A stretch of 64,000 bases of DNA from Pisaster brevispinus (Eukaryota > Echinodermata > Asteroidea > Forcipulatida > Asteriidae). The notes beneath the pieces were generated by a model. That model searched no databases. It was not told the origin of the DNA and was given only the letters and a program-made list of their open reading frames with translations. Location of the stretch: the NCBI GenBank assembly GCA_023634235.1, contig JAMKCF010000002.1:16859091-16923090 (forward strand), given 5' to 3'. Position numbers and translations under genes: made by a program. Positions 12,001 through 23,600 of the stretch are shown here, piece after piece; position 1 is the stretch's first letter, and every line of letters begins with the position of its first letter.

Positions 12001-14643
12001 TAGATGGGTCTTACTTTGGTAATGATCCTGAAAAAACTAGCAATCTTTATCGGAAAGCCTACTTGTTACAAAGATGGTAATAGTAAGCATCCTGCGAAAT
12101 TATGTTGTCTGAAGTGCCTCCGTTGATTAGAAGTAAATAAAAGTATTTAAAAAAAACTTGAATCTCCAAAGATCACTTCAAGGTGAATTTTGGAGATTCA
12201 AATTTCCATGAAGTTCGTTTGTGAACGTTCTCCGCTTTGGTCAGAGATGCGGTTGGTACCCGCTGTCGCATCACTAAAAGTGAAATTAGATTCAAAGTTC
12301 TAATTGTTGAAAATACCGTGACAGTTTTTTTTGTGCTGTTTTCTCTACAAACAGACAACTGCATTCAGCCGAAACTTTCACAAGTAACTTTTCTTGATAA
12401 TTTTGCCAATAACTTCAGCATTACGTTGACAAAACCAATTTTTCGTAAATAGACACAATAAAATTTGCGGTGAAACCAAATTTGCTTATGTCTATTATCC
12501 TTCCACCATGCAAACCTTCAAGTTTTATTTAACGTTTCGTGTATGATTGGTGGCAGATGAGTATGAATTAAAATCTAATTGTGTATCGAGCTACTCAAAA
12601 ATTCACCTTAATTACCAGCTTAGTTTTATTGTCGCTGGAAATCCTTTGGCTATTATGAATTGATTTAATGTATTTTTACATCATTCTAAGGGTTCGAGAT
12701 AAGCATACGCTTATAGACGCCCTCGCCGTTAATCCCGTCTATCTTCAGCATGATAACGACTCTCGGGCAATAGACTACCGGGTAAGTTGTTATTGGTTTA
12801 TATTATTCTTAAAAACAGAATAAAACAACAATAATATTTCGAGATTACTCGGTAGTATATTTCTAAATTTCTGGTAACGAAACCAAGGATGCCTCATAAG
12901 TGAACTTAATCACTGTAGCTCGCAAGCCATTAGGAAACATGTTTAAACAAGCGTTCTGGGTTCACGTGCACCCTAGAACACGGGACCTACGGCTTAATGT
13001 CCCATCCGAAAGACAAAGCAATAATTAGTATCTTGCTCAAGAACAAGTGTCACGACCGGGACTCGAACCTACACTCTGCTGATCATACAAATGAGAGATT
13101 GAGTCCGGTGCCCAACCGCTCGTCCGGTGCTAACACGAAATAGATCTGCAAAACTGTTCCATTTTTCACAAGATTTCCCTCCTATGATCACCTTTTTGTA
13201 CAGAACTGGACCATACCTCTAAGTCGGCGATTTCGGGCCCTTAAGCTATGGTTTGTTATCCGAATGTACGGAGTGGAGGGGTTGCAACAGTTTGTGCGAT
13301 TGGTAAGGCATTATGATGGTGGGAAAGATAAAAGGGGTTTCCCCTCTTCAGATGCCCCTTCTATGATATCTCCAGATAACAATTAACATTAAATTGACAG
13401 TGTAACATCCCCATTCACTCGTAGCACAATAAATACATTATTCAAAGTCACTGATGATATCTTTTCCATCATCATCACCATCATAGACCGTCTGTACAAC
13501 TTGCGTTTCCGTCGGCACGATGACGGATGCGCTATGTCCCGTTTAATTCCCCAGCCCAAAATGGGTACAGCCGGTGTGAAGTCTAAAAACTAACAAGCAA
13601 AGAGAGAGTCTGGATGAAGTTGATGTATTGTAAATCGATATTTCTAAACATTACGCCACTGTCTTGTTTTGTCTTAAGGCTTAGTAAACGTATGAGTAAC
13701 GGCGCCATTGTAAAACAATGAACTATGTTTTTTTTAATGTCTGTTTGTCTTGAAGCATGTTGGGCTGGCAAAATTGTTTGAGACACTTGTACGACAGGAC
13801 TCCATGTTTGAAATCATTGGTGACGTAGTCTTTGGATTGGTTTGCTTCAGGATTAGAGTACGTAACAACTGCCATCGGTTAAAAATGCAAGGCATTTATG
13901 TTAGTTTGTACAAAACTAATAAAGCAACTATGACAATTACCAGTGACTTGTAGTAACCCATTATTTATTTATTTATATATTGCGTCTTATTTAACCAGGG
14001 TAGCCCCATCAGTTTTCAATGGCCTGTTTCATCCTGGGGCCTGGGGACCCATTTGTGTTGCTATAGATTTTTTGTGTTAAATTGTTTGTAGACCGGATTC
14101 TATCAATAATGCAAATCGCTTCACTCTCATCAAGTTTGAGCTCTTAAATCTTTTTTTCCAAAACGAATCTGTCACTATTAATTTTAATGAGAAAATATAA
14201 TTAGCTGTTGCAAAGTGCTTACCAACTAAAAGGACCTATGGTATAAATGCACATAACAAAATAAATAAAAATGAAATAGTAGCCTGACGTTTCGACCCAG
14301 CGGAGTCATTATCGAAGGCTAAATGCCAACACAACAAACATAAACAGGTTACAATTAATTTTACTAAATATTAAATTTGGTTCCCCTCAAAGTAGGCTAG
14401 CCTTTAATGATTGACCATTCTTATGTATTAATACAGGGACATGACAAACTAACAGAGTCTCTTCTAAAACGTATCAACGCTTCAGGTGAAGCACACATGA
14501 TCTCCTCTCGCTTGGACGATAAGATTGTCATCCGGTTTGCAGTCTGTCACCCTCATGCAACTGAAGATCACATCAAACAGTCGTGGAGCATCATTAGGCA
14601 CCATGCTTATCAAATCATTCCCAAGGGATTGTGCTGTTGTTGA
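9027..14643 (+). CDS. PLP-dependent group II decarboxylase (aromatic amino acid/tyrosine/histidine type)
   Basis: Cytosolic enzyme that decarboxylates an aromatic amino acid or histidine to a biogenic amine. Exons: 9027-9227, 9700-9813, 10125-10247, 10503-10637, 10944-11054, 11291-11323, 11625-11792, 11903-11970, 12691-12781, 13204-13302, 13756-13857, 14437-14643; 483 residues, close to vertebrate DDC (480). Family blocks: [12 protein letters not shown] (exon 2), AHSSVEKA with cofactor-stacking His193 (exon 5), HVDGAYGG with Asp274 (exon 7), NPNKW with Schiff-base Lys306 (exon 8), VNPVYLQH with mobile-loop Tyr335 (exon 9). Keeping Tyr rather than Phe there favours a true decarboxylase over an aldehyde synthase. 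Two substitutions stand out: Asn for His before the lysine, and Ser355 in IPLSRRFR where DDC has Gly and HDC has Ser. Tyrosine or histidine is therefore as likely a substrate as DOPA. The HDC-type long C-terminal tail is absent. Confidence 0.92.
9250..9272 (+). repeat. Poly-G run in decarboxylase intron 1
   Basis: A run of more than ten G residues follows the exon 1 donor closely. Similar long G or C runs occur near 9880, 10026, 11607, 44708, 45814, 46251, 60979 and 62150, so G/C homopolymers are a local compositional habit. Confidence 0.6.
12158..12203. repeat. Hairpin repeat in decarboxylase intron 8
   Basis: TTGAATCTCCAAA is mirrored by TTTTGGAGATTCAA with about 18 bases between them, making a strong stem. 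Nothing indicates an RNA gene; it is probably a remnant of an inverted-repeat element. Confidence 0.5.
12950..13136 (-). repeat. tRNA-derived SINE
   Basis: On the minus strand it has a B box GGTTCGAGTCCC and the sequence GATCAGCAGAGTGTAGG just upstream. This matches the SINEs at 20520-20734 and 28320-28647, so all three belong to one family. Decarboxylase intron 9. Confidence 0.7.
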
Positions 14644-14950
14644 CAAGTTCCCCCAAACCGTTTGCTATTGAGAAAGGAGGATCGGAACATTCGGCGTTGG
14701 AGGAACTTCTAGATCCCGTCCAGGCGCTATCAGCCTTTTAGTCAAGGTGCTCGCGGCGCTGCCCGCACTAGTTTTCCGTGCACCATCCGGACTGCCGTGA
14801 GCGCCTTGTTTAAAGGCTAGGTAGTACCCTAGGTAGTACCCAAGGTGCTACCATTTCCCCGTCTCCATCAAACCGAGGCTGGGGAAAATAACCTAGAACC
14901 TTTTGGTAGACTTAACGGTTTTTATGGTTATTGGAGAGGTTAGGAACGTA

Positions 14951-14956
14951 AATAAA
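14951..14956 (+). terminator. Possible polyadenylation signal of the decarboxylase
   Basis: AATAAA about 310 bases after the stop codon. This is a hexamer match only, with no transcript evidence. Confidence 0.3.
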
Positions 14957-15494
14957 GGGTAATGGCTCGGTTAGTGACGACACTGGTAAAAAGGGGCCTG
15001 GCTGGGGAGGAAGGGGGGCGACAAAGATGTGCAGCCAGTATTAGTTTTTGTAGTGTGACTGAGCTTGTTCAGGGCTTGTGTTTATTAGTAATAACTCAAA
15101 ATATTGCTAAGATGTTTACTACAATGAGTGGGGCGGGAACATCCCCTAAAAGTGCCGCGGAGCCAATAACTCTGAGATACGACATGATGGGCTCAGTACT
15201 AACACTTTTCGACAAATCTGAAAAGAACTTAACTTTTGGGTCCGGTTTCCTTGACATGGCACTATTGATGACACCCTTTCTCAATGAAACTGCGTGTATT
15301 CTATTTAAAATCAGGTTTGTATAAAAATATTAGCCGAACTCAGATAGATTGAAAAAAAGAGTAGTTCATTAATATTTTGAATCGTCCCCCATCTCTTATA
15401 ATAAAGCGCGAGGAGTTGGATCTGATTTGATGGGTAGTTGTTTATTGATTTTGCTTTGTATGGCCTTACATTCTATCGAGCTTATTAAAGCTTA

Positions 15495-15763
15495 ACTGAG
15501 TAAGGTTTGCGGTAACACTATTTGGAAATCTCTTTTGAGTAGTTTAGGTTCTGAAAAGAACCGGTGGTTAACGACTCAACGTTTCGATCAGTATGCTGTG
15601 ATCGTCTTCAATAGAAAGAGCATACAGAAAGAGCTTTCAGGAGAAATAGCATATGATCAGAGCATACTGATCGAAACGTTGAGTCGTTAACCACCAATTC
15701 TTTTCAGAACCTACACTACTCAAAAGAGATTTCCACATGGTGTTACCGCAAACCTTACTCAGT
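15495..15763. mobile_element. Foldback-type MITE flanked by TA
   Basis: Inverted arms run almost the whole length: ACTGAGTAAGGTTTGCGG at the left end is mirrored at the right end, and the inner GGTTAACGACTCAACG arms are perfect. The flanks are TA on both sides (15493-15494 and 15764-15765). No coding capacity. Related fragments occur at 21366-21500 and 36633-36809. Confidence 0.75.
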
Positions 15764-16126
15764 TATACTTCCACCATGCAAAGTTTCAAATCATGGTGCC
15801 AAAAAGATGGAGTTGATGGGGAGTTTGTCATAAAACTTCATCTTTACGGTCCCTTTGTGCAACTATTATACATGCAACAGTCGTTGGGTCGTTATTTTGA
15901 TTAAAGATGGCTGCGCCCATGGAGGTTCGTGCGTTTTATGATGGGATTATGACATGAGGGCTCATTCATAACCCGATATTTTTCGTGAGCTGAGTATGAT
16001 CTTTGTTTTCTTTGAATTATGGAACCTTTAACATATTTTTTATGATTTGTATGTGGTGGAGCAGGCCGGTTAGTTGGGTCTTACGGCCAGTTCCCAACCA
16101 GAACCGAACTATTTTTATGAGTAGTA

Positions 16127-16880
16127 CAGTCATTTGACCAGTTCGGGATCACTTTTTGAATTCACATTGTTTTTGGTTGCAATCTCTTTGACATTTTAAA
16201 CAAAAAAGTTTATCAGTTTACCTAAACATGTTATAAAACTCACCAAGTATCCACTGACAAAAAAAGATTAGTACTTTTGAAGAGGCTTTGAGAAAAGTAT
16301 TGTCACCTGTTTGACCAGTTCAGGATCAGTTGCTTCTATTCTGAATCAGTAGCTTGCCCTCTATTGCAAACCAACACTCCCATTCATAAAACTGTCTCTC
16401 AAGGACACAAACTTCACAAGTGTGTTGGCATGGACATGGACTTCCTTTCTCCAGAGAATTTCATGCAAGTGTATTCAACAGCAGCGCAAAAATCCAGCAA
16501 CAAAAACACAAAACAACAGCAAAGGCAAATGAAAAGGTGAAGCACGCCTAAAAGCAACATTGACCCAAATATCTATTCTTACAGTCCGATTGCCTCCTCC
16601 AAGTTTCATTTTCTCACAAAAAAACAATATTCCTACAAGAATTTGTTGAAGAAATGTATCTTAAAAGCAGCAAGTAAACTTTCGACTGCAGCAGTAAGAT
16701 TTTACCTCACTGAGTGCGGCACCATTTGACGCAATGAGAGATGCTGAGTAGTGAGTGATCCCGAACTGGTCAAGGGTATCAACAGAAATTGGTAATGTGA
16801 GAAGTAACTTAATTATGGGGTTGTTGCAAAGTTGAAGTGATCCCGAACTGGTCAATGATCCCGAACTGGTCAAATGACTG
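16127..16880. mobile_element. Non-autonomous Tc1/mariner-like DNA transposon, short copy
   Basis: Second copy of the element at 4812-5866, with the same CAGTCATTTGACCAGTTC termini and TA flanks. It is colinear and nearly identical except for one internal deletion of about 300 bp: 16780 joins sequence that in the long copy is separated by roughly 5462-5762. It lies about 750 bp upstream of the TTI1 start codon. Confidence 0.8.
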
Positions 16881-17221
16881 TAGTAGTACATGTACTTTTA
16901 AGTAGTAATCTGTAATAAGAACTAGCATGACTAGAGAAGGCAAGAGAACTACCCACGACGAAAGTTATAATAATGCCTGCCACTTTATTCCCCCTAAGTA
17001 ATTCGGCCTCCATGTTCAGACAAACACTTTCACTGAAATTTTGTCACACACTTTCACCCAAAACATCGACTTTCACTTTGTGAGCATCCTTTTGTAATTT
17101 TTTTTGACAATTTTGACATTCAGGACAGAAGACAAGTACCGGTACTTTTGTATTATTTAACCTGATTTTTAAAAATAATTTAATGTTGCAGTTTTAGTTC
17201 TAGCTTACTCCTAAAGTCCTA

Positions 17222-17260
17222 GTTGCGATGATCGCAACCCTCCATCCTCCTAACGGTCAT
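17222..17260. repeat. Palindromic repeat fragment
   Basis: GTTGCGATGATCGCAAC is nearly self-complementary and is followed by CCCTCCATCCTCC, as in the hairpin at 4190-4243. This is a second member of that dispersed family, upstream of TTI1. Confidence 0.4.
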
Positions 17261-17633
17261 GGAGATATTGTTGTGTTTAGCTAGGTATAACCACTACTAC
17301 TAGTAACTAGGCCTACCATCGATCCATGAGGGAAAAAACTTCTATATTTCTGTGCAAATAAATAGGATGCTTTGGAAACTTACATGTTTTTGGATATTAA
17401 TCAGTCATAATTTTAGTTAATTTGTATTTTCTGATGGAGGAATGCAAAAGTAAACAGGCAACAACTCGAGGTCAGCATTAAGGTTTTTTCAAGGTTTTCT
17501 AGGGTTTTCCGGGGTTCAACCTCAAGTTACCTCGAGCTCCTGTTTGTTTAATTCTGCAATTTTCCCTTACTATACATTTTGTTTTATCCAAACAGCAAGC
17601 AGTACTTGGTGAATTAAAAACAGGCTAATCAAA

Positions 17634-20600
17634 ATGACGCACTCTGCATTTGAGAGGTTGAAGCCAATATGTGTGCAGCTCTCCAAAGAACCAACAAATG
17701 AAGGAATTGATCTCCTTAAAACTGTCCTTGACTCAATGGGTGAGGGCTCCCTACAGCCTTTTCAACACTATGTGCTCTTTCCATTACGACTGGTTCTAAG
17801 AGACCCAAGAAAAGTGTGAGTAAATTTGTTCATCCTATTTCAGTTTGACCTGGAAGAACCTAACAAAAATGATCAATGCGCAAATGATGGTTCACTGTGA
17901 TAAAACTGACAAAATTCACAACTTTTGAAATTTTCCCCGATAGATGTAATTGGACATGAAGCAATTTTTTTTTTATTAATAATGATAATATTTGTCTTTC
18001 TGGCAGGCCCACAGGTTGCTGTGAGAAGGCTATTGGGTGTATTAGGAAAATATTCTTGGTTACTAGAGTAAATGAATGGCAGGTCTTCTCAGATTTCTTT
18101 TCCACTCTGTGTATTCTCATCAGTGAAAAGAGCAATTTTAGCCAAGGTAAGTCAGTAATGTGCAGGGTTTCTGGGGAACATTCATTCATTAAAAACAATT
18201 GTTTTTGGAATGTGATGCCTGCCAATATGTGTCATGACATGTCAGGTTCTTTTTTTTGCTTCATTTAGGGTTTATCAAGTACTAGTTTTACGTGTCCCGC
18301 TGGAAACGAAGAATATTAAATAAGTCAGTAAGCTTGACACAAAGTTCTTTCAATGTCTTTTCAGTATCCAAACACCCAGAAGAATTGAAGCTAGCTGTGA
18401 TACAATGCCTGGAGACTTTGTTAAAACATGCATCAGATGAGTGAGTTATTACAACATCTTCTGTCAGCTCAGAGAAGAAAATATCTTCATCTTTAACATT
18501 CTTAAAACCATAACACTCCAAAATCCTCTAAAATCCTGGTCAGAAAACTGTCTGACTGTAGAGGATTGAGGACTGTAGGCCCAAATAACAGTTGCCCATC
18601 ACTGGGTAAGGCATACCAATCTTACCCAAGTCCAAACATGTTGGAGAGTGGAGGATTGATGATTGTTTGCCCAAGTAACAATTGCTTATCATTGGGCCAA
18701 GCATTCTAATCTTTTCCCAGTCCAAATTGTTGGTGTTGAGTGACCATAGAGTGGAGGATAGTGAAGGATTAGCGTTGCCTGTGGGCAAGTGGACCATGAG
18801 TGGACTAAGGGGAATGGACCCCTTGCAAATGACGCCAAAAACCCAAACATCTCCATCACTGAGGTCAATGAAGACCTATGGGCCATGTCACACGGGGCAA
18901 TTTACAGGCAACCAGTTCCAAGCAATCTCTAAGAAGAAAAGGTATTCATATTTGAATATTCACGTAGTTTTCTTAGGGATCGTAAGACATTGTTAGAAAA
19001 ATTTCTCATGTGCTAGGAAAGTGGTCCTGTAGCATGCACTGCTGTTGGTTGCCTCCAAGTTGCCTGGAAAAGTTGCCTCGTGTGACATGACCTTATCAAT
19101 GTCTGAGAGTTGTGCCTGGGGCATACGTGCTTGCATGCTTCCATTGTTTGACCTCAGTGTTGGCGACCAATGCAAGGTGTCTATCTGGGTTTTAAGCATC
19201 TTGATGAAGTGAAAATGATTACTATTCCTAAAATCCAGATCTTGTTGACATAAACTCCATTCTCATTTAAACCTATTCCCATTTTTTCTTTAAACAAATG
19301 ACGAGGCAGAAATAATGGGATGTATGTGGCCAAGCAGAATAACAATAAATGTTAATGTCTTAATGTAAAGAAAAAACAACAACCCTTTCTTTCCTCCAGT
19401 GTACTTAGGCAGTTGTACAGTCCTGACTTTTTGCCAGCCGTCGGCCACGCTGTGTCACTCCTTTTAGCTCTGGCAGAGTTTGAGAGATTAAGAGAGCTGA
19501 GGGTCACAGCTATGACCTGTTTGCAGACACTGGCCCAGTGTCGAGGTAAAATGGTGTAATCTCTTAACAAGTTCAGAATTGCAAACAGTCAAAAGTCTGT
19601 AGGTTTTTAAAGTGAATCCAATAAATTAAATTATGCGCAATGTGATATTTTCAGTGTGGAGGTAAAATGGTTTTGTTGTTGCTGGTATTCAAAATTGTAT
19701 GCAGTCAAAAGCAGTGCAAAACAGTTGATACCTGAAATGGCAGCATATCAGGGCCAATTACCTTGGTGAAAGCCACATTGGACTTATTGTTCTTTATCTT
19801 TCCTTTAAATGTATAACTGTTGTAAGTGAGCTTTTTACCAATTATCAGCAAAACGTTAATAATAGACATAATAGTAGCATCCAAGATTCGATGCAATTTT
19901 TGTTGTACATCTATTAAATTGTTTGCAGTAATCCCTGCTAGTTACAGGATCCGAACTTGTCTCTTGTCAACAGGCACACTCGGTGGTCTTGTGGTTAAGA
20001 TATCAGCTCCAGAATGTGGGGTCGCTGGATCGAATCCTACTTGAGTAGTATGCCTGTGGTCATTTTTTGGCAGGACTTGGGAAAGCACTGAGTATACAGT
20101 GTTTATCACACATTCATATATGTCAAAAAACATGTTTTTGTTTCTGTGTAGAGGGTGAGCTGAATAGCCATATTGAGGAAGCCAGAGATTGTTTTGGGTC
20201 ATTCCTACCAGGTATTACCATGGCTCTCTGTAGAATCATCCAGGGTGACCTGAAGCAGGGACAGGTAGGAAATAAAAGATCCATCATTGATTTACTTTAC
20301 CTTTTCGTTTTATTATTTCGTTTTTATGGCCTTTCCATACATTTGATTATTTCATTGATTGACTTTTCTGTTTGATTTATCATTTCATTTCCTTTTTCCT
20401 ATCATGCATCTTGAATCTTGCCAGTGCAGTACGTAGATTGACAGTTATAAAACTAACACACACTGTTGGATTCAATAACAATTTTCCTCTTCTGTGAATT
20501 AAAGACCAGTTGAAGTCTTTCAGAGACTTTTTAAGTGCATATTGGTCCTTTTACGTGCCTTACACAAGACACGAGACCGTTGGCTTTACGTCCCACCCGA

Positions 20601-23600
20601 AATATAAAGTAATAATGGTTAAGTGTCTTGTTTAAAAACACAAGTGTCAAGACAGGGACTTGGACCCACACTCTGCTGATCAGAAACACCAGAGATTGAG
20701 CTTGGTGCCCCTGACTGCTCGGCCATGACACGCCACTTATAGCTCAAATAACTCAGTTGCTTAAAATGATTAATGATTGTTAATAATTATAGCTGCAATT
20801 TACTGACAGATTTGCAACCATGGTTAGCTGTAAATCCTCAACTGTGAATGAACTTTGAATGTTTGATGGTATCAGAATGTGACCTGATGCACCGAGTTAG
20901 GTTTAAATTATGATTAATTAAGTAATAAACCACAAGGGAAACTGACTTGGTAAACTTCTCTTCTGCCAGTCCTTTCCATCTTTCTTTTTTTTCCTCAAAC
21001 TCTTTTCTCAAAACCAATGTAATTTTTGTTTTGTCCACATCCCTTTTTCCTTCAACGACAACTTGGACACAACTTCGTTGGAAACAAAAGAATGTCACCA
21101 ACGTGAGTCATGATTTGTATTTTGATTCCTTTTGACCTGTATGAAGATGTTAATGTAAAACTATTAATCTGGGCTGGGGGGCTGTTTTATAGTCAACTCA
21201 AAATCTAAAGCAGAATGAGTGTCTTTCTGGTAAACATTTGTGAATTTTATTTTCACGTGGGCAACTCTCTCCTTCTCTCCATTGTTACTTTTGAGGATCT
21301 CTTGTTTTCATTACCAGAAATTGATCATCATAAGTATGGTTAACTTTTCTTTGACAATGTATATTCAGTTTGCGGTAACACCATATCTACTTTGCTGTGT
21401 AGGTTTGTTCTTGAGAACTTGTCTTGCTATTTTATTCTACTATCGCGGAGTAGATTTTGGAATTCAGAAGACTACTTAGTTCTGAAAAGAAATGTCCTGC
21501 TTATTAAGTACTACCTGGGGAGGTAGGAAATCGGCTGGGGATCATTGTCGCATTTTTTTTTTTTCTCCTATAGTAATATAGTTAATTTTGTTTTATCTTC
21601 ACAATAGATTGCAATCAAAACATGGTCCACCATTGTTGCCATGGTAATGAGTGATCTACACTCACCCTGCCAATCCGAGGACAGCTCTAAGTGTCTCTCA
21701 TTTGATAAAGGCGGAGCAAAGCCTGCAGGAAGAGATTTATTGGTTAAGAGAACACAAGAATGGGTGGAATCAACTGCAAAGAAACTGGACATTCTGATTA
21801 GTCAGATAGTGACCTTATCAACAAATCCAAACTGGAAAACTCGAGCTGCATTGGTGAAATTTTCAGAAGAGTTGCTCTTCAGTTGTAAAAGGTGTTAATA
21901 ATTACTATTAATGATTACAATAAAACAAATCTTAATTGATAAATAGACAATCAGATAAAATTAGAATAAAGAGTCAATCAACTGTTTTTTTAATAAATAT
22001 TGACATCTAGGTACAACTGTATGTACCTTTTATTTATTCAGTACAAGAGGCAAGTGGTGTTCAAACACACCAGTGGCAGCAGTTTTGAAGACAACGCTTT
22101 TTACCTTGTCTTGATTAAGACAGATTAATTTGACCAATGGAGGCAGCTTTGCCTACAAAACCATTGCTGAACGCTATCTTGATTCAAAGAAATTAAGCCT
22201 GACAAGAGCTGTAGTTTTACTAATGCTACAAAGTATATTTGAGATTGCTTTCCTATGATCATGTTAAACATCTTAAGATCAATCTCCCTGTACTCGGTGC
22301 TCTTTAGGTCCTTATCAGCCAGCATTCCCAAACTCCTTGAGGTCTTGGTGTCTCTGGTTGGGGATGAATACAATGAAGTTGCCTCTGGAAGTAAGAGGAT
22401 ACTTACAAGATTCAGTGAGAATCATGTGGGTGGCACAGGTGGGGAAGAAGGTGAGAAGGACACAAGGCCTTTGGTTGAACTCCTTGAGGAGAATTTACAT
22501 TCCTTGATGACATCGCTGCCTCGGATAATGAGAACATCCGGTAAGTAATGCATATTTATTGACCTTTAGTTAAGTCATGAAAGGAGCTATCTATAGACTA
22601 ATTTGACTTGAATCTGGTGTTTTGTTTGTCTTGGAATCATTGTCAAGCATATGATTATTATGTGACTCTAAAGAAAAAGTAGCTTCTTTAAGAAAAATGT
22701 TCAAACTGGAGGAAAAAATTAAAGCAAAAATGATGATTTTCGTTTACCTTGTATTTATTTGTATATTTTCTTGCAAGGACTAAAAATTATGACCAATATT
22801 TTAGGACTTGTGCTTATGGAAGTGTTTGCTATCCATATCATATTTTGCAGCAGAAATAGATGCAGTAAAAGAGGAGTAGGAACGAGTTTAGGAGATTGGT
22901 TGGTGAAGATTGCATAAAATTTTTAGTTGTTTTCTTTAAAGATTGTTGTTTTCTACACCTTCAGATGATACCTGCAAACTTTCAACATTGAATCTTGTCA
23001 TTGGATACTTGAAGTTACTAGGTTAGTAAACCAGATTTTAGACTTTAGGTTAGTAAACCAGGGTTTAAATTTTGAGTCTTCCAGTTTTGTTTTAACCAAA
23101 TAATGAACATTTCTGAAATAAATGGTACAGGCCTGGCAATGCTTTCTGTGAGGAGTAAAGCCTTTCCCCCCAAGATGAGGGCACCTCAAATAGTGTTAAG
23201 GGGCAACAAGACCAAGACCTAAGACCACTGGTATAAATATAAACAAAATATTGCAACTTGATAACATTGTTCATATTTTTGCAACAACAAAATTAAATGG
23301 TCTAAGGCTGTCTTATGTTTACTTTAGATAGAATTGATTTATATCTTTTGATTTCAATCAAGTATGGCTTCTTTTCATAGCATTTTTGTCAAGTTCTTCT
23401 TTAGTCAGATTATAGAACAAAAAGGTTTAATCTTCAGTGGTCTTGAAGATTTGTTGATTCCACCTGTCTTAATTCCAAACACTTATTAACTTCCTCCCCA
23501 GGTCCAAGGATCTCTTCTCTTCTCAACTCCATCTCACATCTCAGACGGCTCTCTCTGGCCCTTATCCAGATTTTGGAGTTTGACTTACGAGACATCAAGA

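Larger units (their letters stand above)
14644..17633. other. Intergenic region between the decarboxylase and TTI1
   Basis: Holds the decarboxylase 3' untranslated region (possible poly(A) signal at 14951), two inverted-repeat transposable elements (15495-15763 and 16127-16880), a CCCTCCATCCTCC-type repeat fragment near 17222-17260 and the TTI1 upstream region. An open frame of 120 codons at 14962-15324 has no recognisable homology and is treated as non-coding. Confidence 0.6.

Noticed and set aside
14962..15324. 120-codon open frame after the decarboxylase
   Set aside because: No recognisable domain or splice link, and it lies in the presumed 3' flank.
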